A DNA stretch of 64,000 nucleotides, from assembly GCF_034933565.1 (NCBI RefSeq), contig NZ_JAYFNG010000030.1, forward strand, positions 4,339 to 68,338, in the 5' to 3' direction. How positions within the stretch are numbered: position 1 is the first letter of the stretch; every line of letters begins with the position of its first letter. The notes under the pieces were generated by a model that saw nothing but the letters and a program-made list of their open reading frames with translations, was not told the DNA's origin and made no database searches. This document shows, piece after piece, positions 32,923-42,537 of this stretch. Source of the DNA: Raineyella sp034933565 (GTDB taxonomy: Bacteria; Actinomycetota; Actinomycetes; Propionibacteriales; Propionibacteriaceae). The position numbers were made by a program, and so were the translations under genes.

Positions 32923-34082
32923 TGGGCACCCTCAAGGTCCATGACCTGACCAAGACGTACGGCGAGACGGTCGCCATCGACCACCTCGGCATCGACGTGC
33001 GCGACGGCGAGTTCTTCGTCATCCTCGGCCCGTCGGGCGCCGGCAAGACGACGACGCTCAAGGCGATCGCCGGGCTGATCGAGATCGACGAGGGCAGCGT
33101 CGAGATCTCCGGGATCGACATGACCCAGGTCGAGCCGTACCACCGCAACGTCGCGATGGCGTTCGAGAGCTACGCGCTCTACCCGCAGAAGACGGTGGCC
33201 CAGAACCTGGCCTCGCCGCTGAAGTCGGGGCGTCACGCGCGCTATTCGGAACAAGAGCAGACCCAGAGGATCAACGATGTCACCACGACGCTGGGCATCA
33301 ACCACCTGCTCGACCGGCTGCCGAAGGAGCTGTCCAACGGCCAGCGCCAGCGGACCGCGCTGGGCCGGGTCCTGGTGCGCCCCGCGGACATCTACCTGCT
33401 GGACGAGCCGCTGTCACACCTGGACGCGAAGCTGCGGGCGTCCATGCGGGCGGAGCTGAAGGCGATCGCGTCGCGCTCCAGCACGACGACCCTGTACGTG
33501 ACGCACGACTACCAGGAGGCGCTCGCCCTCGCGGATCGCATCGCCGTGCTCCGTACGGGGAAGTTCATCCAGATCGGCACCCCCGAACAGATCTGGCGTG
33601 AACCGATCGATACCTTCGTCGCCCGGAGCGTCGGCCAGCCCGAGATCAACCTGGTCGACGCCGTCGTCCGGGGCGGTCGGGTGCGGGCGCTCGGCGGTGG
33701 CATCGAGTTCGCCGCCCCGGCGGCCCTCGGCCTGACCGAGGGCCAGCAGCTGCGGGTCGGCCTGCGGCCCAGCGAACTGATGGTGAACCGCGAGGTCCAC
33801 GACCACGACTGGCTGCGGGTGGCCGGGAGGATCCGACTGACCGAGCGCCTCGGCCGCGACGTGGAGCTCGACATCGAGGTGGGCGACGGCAACCTGATCG
33901 TCGTCGAACGGGCGGACCGGCCGCACCAGGAGGGCGACGAGGTGATGCTGGACATCCACCTGCCGAACGTCCACCTGTTCGCGGGCGGTGAGCCGGACGA
34001 GGACACCGCCCGGCTCGGCTCCGCCCTGGGACACACCGCGGCCCCCCTCCCGGAGGCCCTCGAAGAGGAGGTGGGCGAATGA
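32922..34082 (+). CDS. ABC transporter ATPase A, Q-loop Gln replaced by Glu
   Basis: A 386-residue MalK-like ATPase. Walker A is GPSGAGKTT (about 36-44), signature LSNGQRQRTALGRVL, Walker B IYLLDEPLSHLDAKLR, and switch His VTHDYQEALAL. The Q-loop reads MAFESYALYP where the family has FQSYALYP, so the conserved Gln is Glu. A TOBE domain follows from about 240 with LRVGLRPSELMVN. It is paired with a second different ATPase (34079), as in GlpS/GlpT-type importers, so a heterodimer is expected. Confidence 0.9.
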   Translation: MGTLKVHDLTKTYGETVAIDHLGIDVRDGEFFVILGPSGAGKTTTLKAIAGLIEIDEGSVEISGIDMTQVEPYHRNVAMAFESYALYPQKTVAQNLASPLKSGRHARYSEQEQTQRINDVTTTLGINHLLDRLPKELSNGQRQRTALGRVLVRPADIYLLDEPLSHLDAKLRASMRAELKAIASRSSTTTLYVTHDYQEALALADRIAVLRTGKFIQIGTPEQIWREPIDTFVARSVGQPEINLVDAVVRGGRVRALGGGIEFAAPAALGLTEGQQLRVGLRPSELMVNREVHDHDWLRVAGRIRLTERLGRDVELDIEVGDGNLIVVERADRPHQEGDEVMLDIHLPNVHLFAGGEPDEDTARLGSALGHTAAPLPEALEEEVGE

Positions 34083-35194
34083 GCGCCAAGGTCGACGAGC
34101 TGCGCGGCGGCGATGCGCTGCCGCTGCGGCTGCGCAACGTCCGCAAGGTCTACCGGACCGGCAAGAAGGGCGTCGAGGCCGTCAAGTCGATGAACCTCGA
34201 CATCGAGCCCGGCGAACTGATCACCCTGCTCGGCCCGTCCGGCTGTGGCAAGACGACCACGCTGCGGATGGTCGCCGGCCTGGAGACGATCACCTCCGGT
34301 GACGTCTTCATCGGCACCACCCGGGTCAACGACCTGCCGCCCAGCAAGCGCAACGTCGGTGTCGGGTTCGAGAGCTATGCCCTCTACCCGCCGCTCAACG
34401 TCCGGGAGAACCTCTCCTACGGCCTGAAGGCCGGCAAGCGAGTGGCCGACCCGGACAAGGTCGTCGCCGAGCTCGCCGACCGCCTGGAGATGCACGACCT
34501 GCTGGACCTGCGCCCGGCGTCCCTCTCCAGCGGCCAGAAGCAGCGCGTCGCGCTGGCCCGGGCGCTGATCCGCAAGCCGCCGGTGCTGCTGCTCGACGAG
34601 CCGCTGGGCCACCTCGACGCGGCCGCCCGCCAGCACGTCCGTCGCGAGCTGAAGCTGCTGCAGCGCCAGTTCGGCTACACCACCATCGTGGTCACCCACG
34701 ACCAGTTGGAGGCGATGACACTGTCGGACCGGATGGCGGTGATGAACGGCGGCATCATCCAGCAGTACGGCACCCCGGACGAGATCTTCGACGACCCGGC
34801 GAACCTCTTCGTGGCGGACTTCGTCGGTGAGCCGAGCATCAACCTGTTCGACGGCACCGTCGTCCGCGACGGGGACCGGACGATGATCCGGGTCGGCGAC
34901 GACATCCTCGAGACGGCCGCCCGGCAGGCCCCGGACGGCGCCACGGTGACCGTGGGCCTGCGCCCGCAGGACTGCAAGCACGCGGAGCACGGCCTGACCG
35001 GCACCGTCTTCGTGTACGAGGACCTGCTCGAGCACGGCATCGCCCTGGTCCGGCATCCGGCGGTCCCGGACAAGAACCTGGTCGTCCAGACCCCCGCCGA
35101 GCTGCAGCTGGCCCCCGGCCAGTCGGTCACCTTCTCGGCGCCGCCCGGGCGGGTCTACCTGTTCGACAAGGCCAGCGGGGACCGCATCCGCTGA
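34079..35194 (+). CDS. ABC transporter ATPase B, Q-loop Gln replaced by Glu
   Basis: A 371-residue MalK-like ATPase that probably pairs with the one at 32922. Walker A is GPSGCGKTTT, signature LSSGQKQRVALARAL, Walker B VLLLDEPLGHLDAAAR, and switch His VTHDQLEAMTL. The Q-loop reads VGFESYALYP, again Glu instead of Gln. The C-terminal TOBE region has VTVGLRPQDCK. It overlaps the previous gene by four bases (ATGA). Confidence 0.9.
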   Translation: MSAKVDELRGGDALPLRLRNVRKVYRTGKKGVEAVKSMNLDIEPGELITLLGPSGCGKTTTLRMVAGLETITSGDVFIGTTRVNDLPPSKRNVGVGFESYALYPPLNVRENLSYGLKAGKRVADPDKVVAELADRLEMHDLLDLRPASLSSGQKQRVALARALIRKPPVLLLDEPLGHLDAAARQHVRRELKLLQRQFGYTTIVVTHDQLEAMTLSDRMAVMNGGIIQQYGTPDEIFDDPANLFVADFVGEPSINLFDGTVVRDGDRTMIRVGDDILETAARQAPDGATVTVGLRPQDCKHAEHGLTGTVFVYEDLLEHGIALVRHPAVPDKNLVVQTPAELQLAPGQSVTFSAPPGRVYLFDKASGDRIR

Positions 35195-35205
35195 CCGCCC
35201 CACGG

Positions 35206-35259
35206 CCCGGTGGTCTCCGGGGTCGGGCAGCCATCGCCCACCGCCGGAGCACCACCGGG
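35206..35259 (+). terminator. Long imperfect hairpin between transporter and enzyme genes
   Basis: CCCGGTGGTCTCCGG (35206-35220) pairs, with one bulge, with CCGGAGCACCACCGGG (35244-35259). It lies 12 bases after the ATPase stop and before the kinase gene. It may lower or stabilise transcripts at this point in the operon rather than end it. Confidence 0.5.
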
Positions 35260-35299
35260 GCCGGATCCTCGCGATGAGCAGCGACGGAAAGGACGCGCC

Positions 35300-37093
35300 A
35301 TGACTCATCTGTTCAACGATCCCGAAACTTTCATGGAGGACGCACTCGTCGGCTTCTGTGACGCCTTCTCCCGCTACGTGCTGCAGGTCCCCGGGGGTGT
35401 CGTCCGCCGGGCGGCCACCCCGGAGGGCAAGGTCGCCGTCGTGGTCGGTGGCGGCTCGGGCCACTACCCCGCCTTCTGCGGTGTCGTCGGCGACGGCTTC
35501 GCCGACGGCGCGGTGGTGGGCAACATCTTCACCTCCCCCTCCACCGAGGACGCCTACAACGTCGGCCGCGCCGCGCAGAACGGCGGCGGCGTCCTCTTCA
35601 TCACCGGCAACTACGCCGGTGACGTGATGAACTTCAACCTGGCCCAGGAGCGGCTGATCGCCGACGGCGTGCCGACCCGCAACGTGTACGTCACCGATGA
35701 CGTGGCCAGCGCCCCGGTGACCGAGATCGCCAAGCGCCGCGGCATCGCCGGTGACTTCGTCGTCTTCAAGGTGGCCGGTGCCGCCGCGGACGAGGGCGCC
35801 GATCTGGCCGAGGTGGAACGCCTCGCCATCCTGGCCAACGACCGGACCCGGACGATGGGCGTCGGCCTGGACGGCTGCACCATGCCCGGTGCCGCCGACA
35901 AGCTGTTCCACGTCCCGCCGGGGCGGATGGGCGTCGGACTGGGCATCCACGGTGAGCCGGGCATCGCCGAGTCCGACCTGCTGCCCGCCCGCGACCTGGC
36001 CGTGATGCTGCTGGAGCGGGTGCTGGCCGAGGAGCCGGCCGACTCCACCAAGCGGGTCGGGGTGATCCTCAACGGCCTGGGTGCCACGAAGTACGAGGAG
36101 CTCTTCGTCGTCTGGCGGACCGTGGCCGCCGAGCTGGCCCGGCGCGGCTACACCGTCGTCGACCCCGAGGTCGGCGAACTGGTCACCAGCCTCGACATGG
36201 CCGGCATCTCGCTGACCCTGGTCCACCTCGACGAGGAACTGGAGAAGTACTGGACCGCCCCGGCCGACACCCCGGCCTATCGCAAGGGGGCGGTGGACCG
36301 GCGCGACGCCCCGGTCCGTGACCTCTCCGCCCTGGTCACCGCCGGCGGGGACGTACGACAGGGCAGTGCCGGCTCGCGGGAGGCCGCCGCGGTGGCCGTC
36401 CGGGGGCTGGCGGCGATGGATGCCCGGATGCGCGCCGAGGAGGAGGAACTGGCCCGGATCGACGCGATCGCCGGTGACGGCGACCACGGCCGCGGCATGG
36501 TCCGCGGGGTCAGCAACGCGCTCGAGGCCGCGCAGGCGGCGGCCGCCGCGGAGGGCGGCGTACGGTCCGTGCTCGGTGCTGCGGGCGAGGCGTGGGCCGG
36601 CAGGGCCGGCGGCACCTCCGGGGTGCTGTGGGGCCGGGCCCTGCAGGCGTTCGGCGAGGTGCTCGGCGATGACACCGACCGGATCGACGCGACCCAGGTG
36701 GTCGCCGGGGCGCGGGCGTTCCTCGACTCGATGGTGACCCTCGGCAAGGCGCACGTGGGGGACAAGACGATGCTCGACGCCCTGGTGCCGTTCGTCGACG
36801 GGCTGGAGCAGGAGGTGGCGGCCGGTCGGTCGCTCACCGAGGCCTGGGGCGATGCCGCGCAGATCGCGGTGCGCGCCGCGGCCGACACGGCGGCGCTGTC
36901 GCCGAAGGTCGGGCGGGCCCGCCCGCTCGCCGAGCGCAGCGTCGGCACCCCCGACGCGGGCGCCACATCGCTGGCCATGTGCGTCGTGGAAGTGGGTGAC
37001 GTCCTCGCGGACCGGAAGGCCGGACAGGGCAGTGCCGGACAGAGCGGTGCCGGACAGGCACGTGCCGGACACGGAAGTGGTGAACAGGAATGA
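35300..37093 (+). CDS. Fused DhaK-DhaL kinase, probable erythrulose (tetrulose) kinase
   Basis: A 597-residue ATP-dependent ketose kinase. The DhaK domain (1-340) has VVGGGSGHYPAFCGVVGDG, VVGNIFTSPS, NYAGDVMNFNLA and the substrate-binding His in GLGIHGEPGI. The DhaL domain (about 395-580) has the Mg-binding AGDGDHGRGM and GGTSGVLW, then VGDKTMLDAL. The sequence resembles the D-/L-erythrulose kinases of mycobacterial tetritol pathways more than classical dihydroxyacetone kinase. GGAAAGGA precedes ATG 35300. The tail (GQGSAGQSGAGQARAG) is a repeat-encoded extension overlapping rpiB by four bases. Confidence 0.87.
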   Translation: MTHLFNDPETFMEDALVGFCDAFSRYVLQVPGGVVRRAATPEGKVAVVVGGGSGHYPAFCGVVGDGFADGAVVGNIFTSPSTEDAYNVGRAAQNGGGVLFITGNYAGDVMNFNLAQERLIADGVPTRNVYVTDDVASAPVTEIAKRRGIAGDFVVFKVAGAAADEGADLAEVERLAILANDRTRTMGVGLDGCTMPGAADKLFHVPPGRMGVGLGIHGEPGIAESDLLPARDLAVMLLERVLAEEPADSTKRVGVILNGLGATKYEELFVVWRTVAAELARRGYTVVDPEVGELVTSLDMAGISLTLVHLDEELEKYWTAPADTPAYRKGAVDRRDAPVRDLSALVTAGGDVRQGSAGSREAAAVAVRGLAAMDARMRAEEEELARIDAIAGDGDHGRGMVRGVSNALEAAQAAAAAEGGVRSVLGAAGEAWAGRAGGTSGVLWGRALQAFGEVLGDDTDRIDATQVVAGARAFLDSMVTLGKAHVGDKTMLDALVPFVDGLEQEVAAGRSLTEAWGDAAQIAVRAAADTAALSPKVGRARPLAERSVGTPDAGATSLAMCVVEVGDVLADRKAGQGSAGQSGAGQARAGHGSGEQE

Positions 37094-37548
37094 CCGACAA
37101 GTACCGCGTGGTGGTGGGCGCCGATGACGCCGGCTACGACTACAAGGAACGGATCAAGGCCGATCTCGAGAAGGACGAGCGCGTCGCCGAGGTGATCGAC
37201 GTCGGGGTGGACTCCGAGCAGCTGACCGACTACCCCCACATCGCCGTCGACGCGGCCCGCAAGATCGCCGCCGGCGAGGCGGACCGGGCGCTGCTGATCT
37301 GCGGCACCGGGCTGGGGATGGCGATCAGCGCCAACAAGGTGCACGGGGTGCGGGCGGTCACCGCCCACGACTCGTACTCGGTGGAACGCTCCGTGCTCAG
37401 CAACAACGCCCAGGTGCTGTGCATGGGCCAGCGGGTGGTCGGCATCGAGCTGGCCCGCCGGCTGGCCAAGGAATGGCTGGACTACACCTTCGACGAGGGC
37501 TCGCCCTCCGCCGTCAAGGTGGCGGCGATCAACGAGTACGACAGCTGA
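37090..37548 (+). CDS. RpiB-family sugar-phosphate isomerase (probable D-erythrulose-4-phosphate isomerase)
   Basis: A 152-residue RpiB/LacAB-type aldose-ketose isomerase. The segments RVVVGADDAGYDYKERI, LLICGTGLGMAISANKV (with the catalytic-type Cys) and the SNNAQVLCMGQRVVG phosphate region are all present. In tetritol pathways its relatives DerI/EryI convert D-erythrulose 4-phosphate to D-erythrose 4-phosphate. It overlaps the kinase stop by ATGA, so the two are co-translated, which supports that role. Confidence 0.85.
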   Translation: MTDKYRVVVGADDAGYDYKERIKADLEKDERVAEVIDVGVDSEQLTDYPHIAVDAARKIAAGEADRALLICGTGLGMAISANKVHGVRAVTAHDSYSVERSVLSNNAQVLCMGQRVVGIELARRLAKEWLDYTFDEGSPSAVKVAAINEYDS

Positions 37549-37603
37549 TCGCCCGCTGACGGCCCCCCGACGCCCGGTCCTGAGGGCCGGGTGGCGCCCC
37601 GGA

Positions 37604-37622
37604 CCCGGGTCCCCCACCCGGG
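37604..37622 (+). terminator. Hairpin after rpiB-family gene
   Basis: CCCGGGT and ACCCGGG pair perfectly across a five-C loop. It sits between the isomerase and the AraD-like gene, so the latter may be partly separate from the operon. Confidence 0.45.
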
Positions 37623-37726
37623 CCCGGGGCCGGACCGACCGCCGTACGTTCCCGCCGCCGGCGCCCGTGCCGGCGACCCTCGACTTGCGACCTTCGACTT
37701 GCGACCTTCGACTCCGGGAGTGACCC

Positions 37727-38479
37727 ATGATGCAACTCGAATCCCTGCCGGACCACCTCCGGCGCGCCGTCGCCGAGACCCGCGAGCGGGTGGCCGCGCT
37801 GCATGCCGAACTGCCCCGCTGGGGCCTGGTCGTCTGGACCGCCGGCAACATCTCCGAGCGGGTGCCCGGCGCCGACCTGTTCGTGATCAAACCGTCCGGT
37901 GTGTCGTACGACGACCTGCGGCCCGAGCAGATGGTCGTCTGCACCCTCGACGGGGCCAAGATCGACGACGGCACGCCGCGCTCGCTCCGGCCCTCCTCCG
38001 ACACCGCCGCCCACGCCTACGTCTACCGGCACATGCCTGCGGTGGGTGGGGTGGTGCACACGCACTCCACGTACGCCACCGCCTTCGCCGCCCGTGGCCA
38101 GCAGATCCCCTGCATCCTCACCATGGTGGCGGACGAGTTCGGCGGGCCGATCCCGGTCGGGCCGCTGGCCATCATCGGGGACGACTCGATCGGGCAGGGC
38201 ATCGTCGACACCCTCACCGGCCACCGCTCCCGCGCGGTGCTGATGGCCCAGCACGGCCCGTTCACCATCGGCGCCGACGGCCGCGACGCCGTCAAGGCCG
38301 CGGTGATGTGCGAGGAGGTGGCCCGCGCGGTCAGCATCGCGCAGCAGCAGGGGCCGGTCCCGCCGCTGCCGCAGGCGATGATCGACAAGCTGTGGTACCG
38401 CTACCAGAACGTCTACGGGCAGCACGACGTGGACGAGCAGCCCGGGGTCCACGGGCAGCCAGGGGAGGCCGCCGGGTAG
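37727..38479 (+). CDS. AraD-like class II epimerase/aldolase
   Basis: A 250-residue zinc enzyme of the class II aldolase/adducin fold, closest to L-ribulose-5-phosphate 4-epimerase. Motifs are TAGNISERVPG, FVIKPSGVSYDDL, the zinc ligands VVHTHSTYATAFA, QHGPFTIG with the third His, and the C-terminal WYRYQNVYGQ typical of AraD. The tail after 235 is repeat-derived. GGGAG precedes ATG 37727. In a tetritol locus it could epimerise or rearrange a tetrulose phosphate instead of a pentulose; see findings. Confidence 0.83.
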   Translation: MMQLESLPDHLRRAVAETRERVAALHAELPRWGLVVWTAGNISERVPGADLFVIKPSGVSYDDLRPEQMVVCTLDGAKIDDGTPRSLRPSSDTAAHAYVYRHMPAVGGVVHTHSTYATAFAARGQQIPCILTMVADEFGGPIPVGPLAIIGDDSIGQGIVDTLTGHRSRAVLMAQHGPFTIGADGRDAVKAAVMCEEVARAVSIAQQQGPVPPLPQAMIDKLWYRYQNVYGQHDVDEQPGVHGQPGEAAG

Positions 38480-38565
38480 CCGCTGCCCGCGTGCGGAGGA
38501 GACGCCGCTCCGCACCGGAGCCCTGCGCGTGGTGGTGATCCCGCTGCCCGCGTGCGGAGGAGACG
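38480..38565. repeat. 25-bp direct repeat, two copies 61 bp apart
   Basis: Identical copies at 38480-38504 and 38541-38565 (core GCCCGCGTGCGGAGGAGACG) start directly at the AraD-like stop. The rest of the gap to 38760 has 14-bp CCTCCACGGGGCAG tandem pieces and no supportable gene. Confidence 0.85.
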
Positions 38566-38760
38566 TCGTACGGTGCCCTCGGGAGGCCCAGCCTCGCCCC
38601 GTCCGGGGGCGCCGTACGACCCTCGGCGCGGGTCGGACCCCATGCGGGGCAGGCGTCCACCTTGGTCGGCCCCCTACGGGGTCAGGTCCCTCCACGGGGC
38701 AGGCCTCCACGGGGCAGGCCTCCACCTGCCAGCCCTCCGCGCGGTCAGGTCTCCGCGCGG

Positions 38761-39486
38761 TCAGAAGTTGACCGAACCGCCGTCGACCGAGGTCCGGTCC
38801 CCGGCCAGCAGGTGCGGCCCGTCGCCGCGGATCTGGCGGTGCAGCGCCTCCATGTCGGCATCCAGCTTCGCCGAGCTGAGGGCGGTGCTGTAGAGGCTGT
38901 CGAGGAGTGCCTCGGGGACCGTACGGTCGAACTTGTAGTAGATCTTGTGCTCCAGGGCGGCCCAGAAATCCATTGCGATGGTGCGGAACTGCACCTCCAC
39001 CGGGACCCGGGCGGTCCGGTCGGTGAGGAACACCGGGACCTCGAAGATCACGTGCAGGCTGCGGTAGCCGTTGGGCTTGGGCTCGGCGATGTAGTTCTTC
39101 ACCTTGAGCACGGTGAGGTCGTTCTGCGCGCACAGCACGTCCCGCACCCGGTACACGTCGCTCTCGAACGAGGTGATCACCCGGACGCCGGCGATGTCGG
39201 TGATCGCCTCGCGGACGCCGTCGATGGTGGGGTCGACGTGGCGGCGCCGGGCCTTCGCGACGATGCTCGCGGGGGACTTGAGCCGCGCCGTCAGGTGCTC
39301 GATCGGGTTGTAGTCGTAGGCGTGCTCGTACTCCCGGCGCAGGATCGTCAGCTTGGTCATGACCTCGTCGATGCCGGCCTGGTAGGTCAGCAGGACGCGG
39401 GACAATTGGCTCCCGTGGGCGACCAGTCGCTCGTACGCCACGAAGGTGTCGTCGCGGGGATCGTCGGCATCGATGTCATCGCCCAT
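38761..39486 (-). CDS. Small alarmone synthetase (RelP/RelQ-type GTP pyrophosphokinase)
   Basis: A 241-residue single-domain (p)ppGpp synthetase with no hydrolase or regulatory domains. Motifs are DIAGVRVI, the GTP-binding PKPNGYRSLH, and VPVEVQFRTIAMDFWAALEH with the catalytic Glu, then KIYYKF. Such enzymes raise alarmone levels under envelope or ethanol stress. It is divergent from the HEAT-repeat gene, 100 bases apart. Confidence 0.92.
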   Translation of the reverse strand: MGDDIDADDPRDDTFVAYERLVAHGSQLSRVLLTYQAGIDEVMTKLTILRREYEHAYDYNPIEHLTARLKSPASIVAKARRRHVDPTIDGVREAITDIAGVRVITSFESDVYRVRDVLCAQNDLTVLKVKNYIAEPKPNGYRSLHVIFEVPVFLTDRTARVPVEVQFRTIAMDFWAALEHKIYYKFDRTVPEALLDSLYSTALSSAKLDADMEALHRQIRGDGPHLLAGDRTSVDGGSVNF

Positions 39487-39586
39487 ACGGTCCAGCGTAG
39501 GTCGTGCCCGGTCAGCGGCCGGTCAGAGGGTTGAACCATCATCTACCCTCGGGGCATCCGTCGGACCGTCCGGCACAGGAGGACCC

Positions 39587-40357
39587 ATGACCAGCCGCCC
39601 CACGACCCGTCGCCCCACGACCGAAACGCTCATCCGACGCCTCCACCACACGGACGAGAACGTCCGGCTGCGGGCCGCGATGGACCTCGGCACCTCGGCG
39701 GACCCCGAGGCCGCGGCCGTGCTCGTCGGCCGGCTCGGTGCGGAGGCGGACCCGGCGGTCAAGGAGATGATCACCTGGGCGGCGGTGCAGCACGCCGAGC
39801 ACGCGATGGGTGCGCTGATGGTGCAGCTCTACAGCGCCGACGCGCCGGTCCGGGCGCAGGCCGCGCACGTGCTCAGCAAGATCGGCGGCGAGCCCGTCGT
39901 CCGGCCGATCCTGCCGGTGATCGGCGACGAGGACCCGGTGGTGGCGGTCAAGGCCGCCCGGGCGGCCGCGTCCACCGGCAGCCCCGCGGTCGTCCCGGCG
40001 CTCATCGCCCGGCTGGGGGAGGGCGACGCCGCCGTCCGGGACGCCCTCACCGATGCCCTGATCGTGCTGGCGCAGTGGGCCGTCGAGCCGCTCGTCGCCG
40101 CCCTGGCCGACCCGGACCCGATCGTCCGGATCCATGCCGCCGACACCCTCTCCGATCTCGGCAGCCCGCAGGCCGACCCGGCGATCCCGACCCTCGCCGC
40201 TCACCTGGCCGATCCCGAGCCCGATGTCCGACTGGCGATGCTGTGTGCCCTCAGCCGGCTCGATCACGCGGCGACCGACGGGCTGCTGACGGACCTGGCC
40301 GCCGGGGCGGACGCCGAACTGGCGTACGTCGCCGGTCGCCTGCTGCGGCACCGCTGA
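39587..40357 (+). CDS. HEAT-repeat (PBS-lyase-like) protein
   Basis: A 256-residue all-helical protein made of about seven HEAT-like repeats of 30-32 residues, e.g. ENVRLRAAMDLGTSADPEAA, APVRAQAAHVLSKIGG and PIVRIHAADTLSDLGSP. These usually serve as protein-binding scaffolds. No catalytic motif is visible. AGGAGG lies just before ATG 39587. Confidence 0.8.
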   Translation: MTSRPTTRRPTTETLIRRLHHTDENVRLRAAMDLGTSADPEAAAVLVGRLGAEADPAVKEMITWAAVQHAEHAMGALMVQLYSADAPVRAQAAHVLSKIGGEPVVRPILPVIGDEDPVVAVKAARAAASTGSPAVVPALIARLGEGDAAVRDALTDALIVLAQWAVEPLVAALADPDPIVRIHAADTLSDLGSPQADPAIPTLAAHLADPEPDVRLAMLCALSRLDHAATDGLLTDLAAGADAELAYVAGRLLRHR

Positions 40358-40428
40358 GTCCTGCAGCGCCGCGGCCCTGCAGCGCCGCGGCCCTGCGGCG
40401 CCGCTGGGGGCCGGGCGGCGCGAACGTC

Positions 40429-40447
40429 GGTGGGTGTCGGACCCACC
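40429..40447. promoter_or_regulatory. Inverted repeat before the M3 peptidase gene
   Basis: GGTGGGT and ACCCACC pair perfectly across GTCGG. It could terminate the HEAT gene or act as operator for the peptidase, whose -10-like TACAGT follows at 40451-40456. Confidence 0.4.
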
Positions 40448-40463
40448 TCGTACAGTGCTGACC

Positions 40464-42446
<1,983 letters not shown>

Positions 42447-42537
42447 GGGCGATGTATGACAGGGCTGCACATGACAATGACAGGGCTGCGCATGACGTGG
42501 CTGCGCATGACCGGGGGCGTGGATGACGGAGGCGCGG

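Noticed and set aside
33509..37072. A 3.5-kb minus-strand open frame
   Set aside because: Antisense to the ATPase and kinase genes, His/Asp/Gly/Val-rich shadow translation without motifs.
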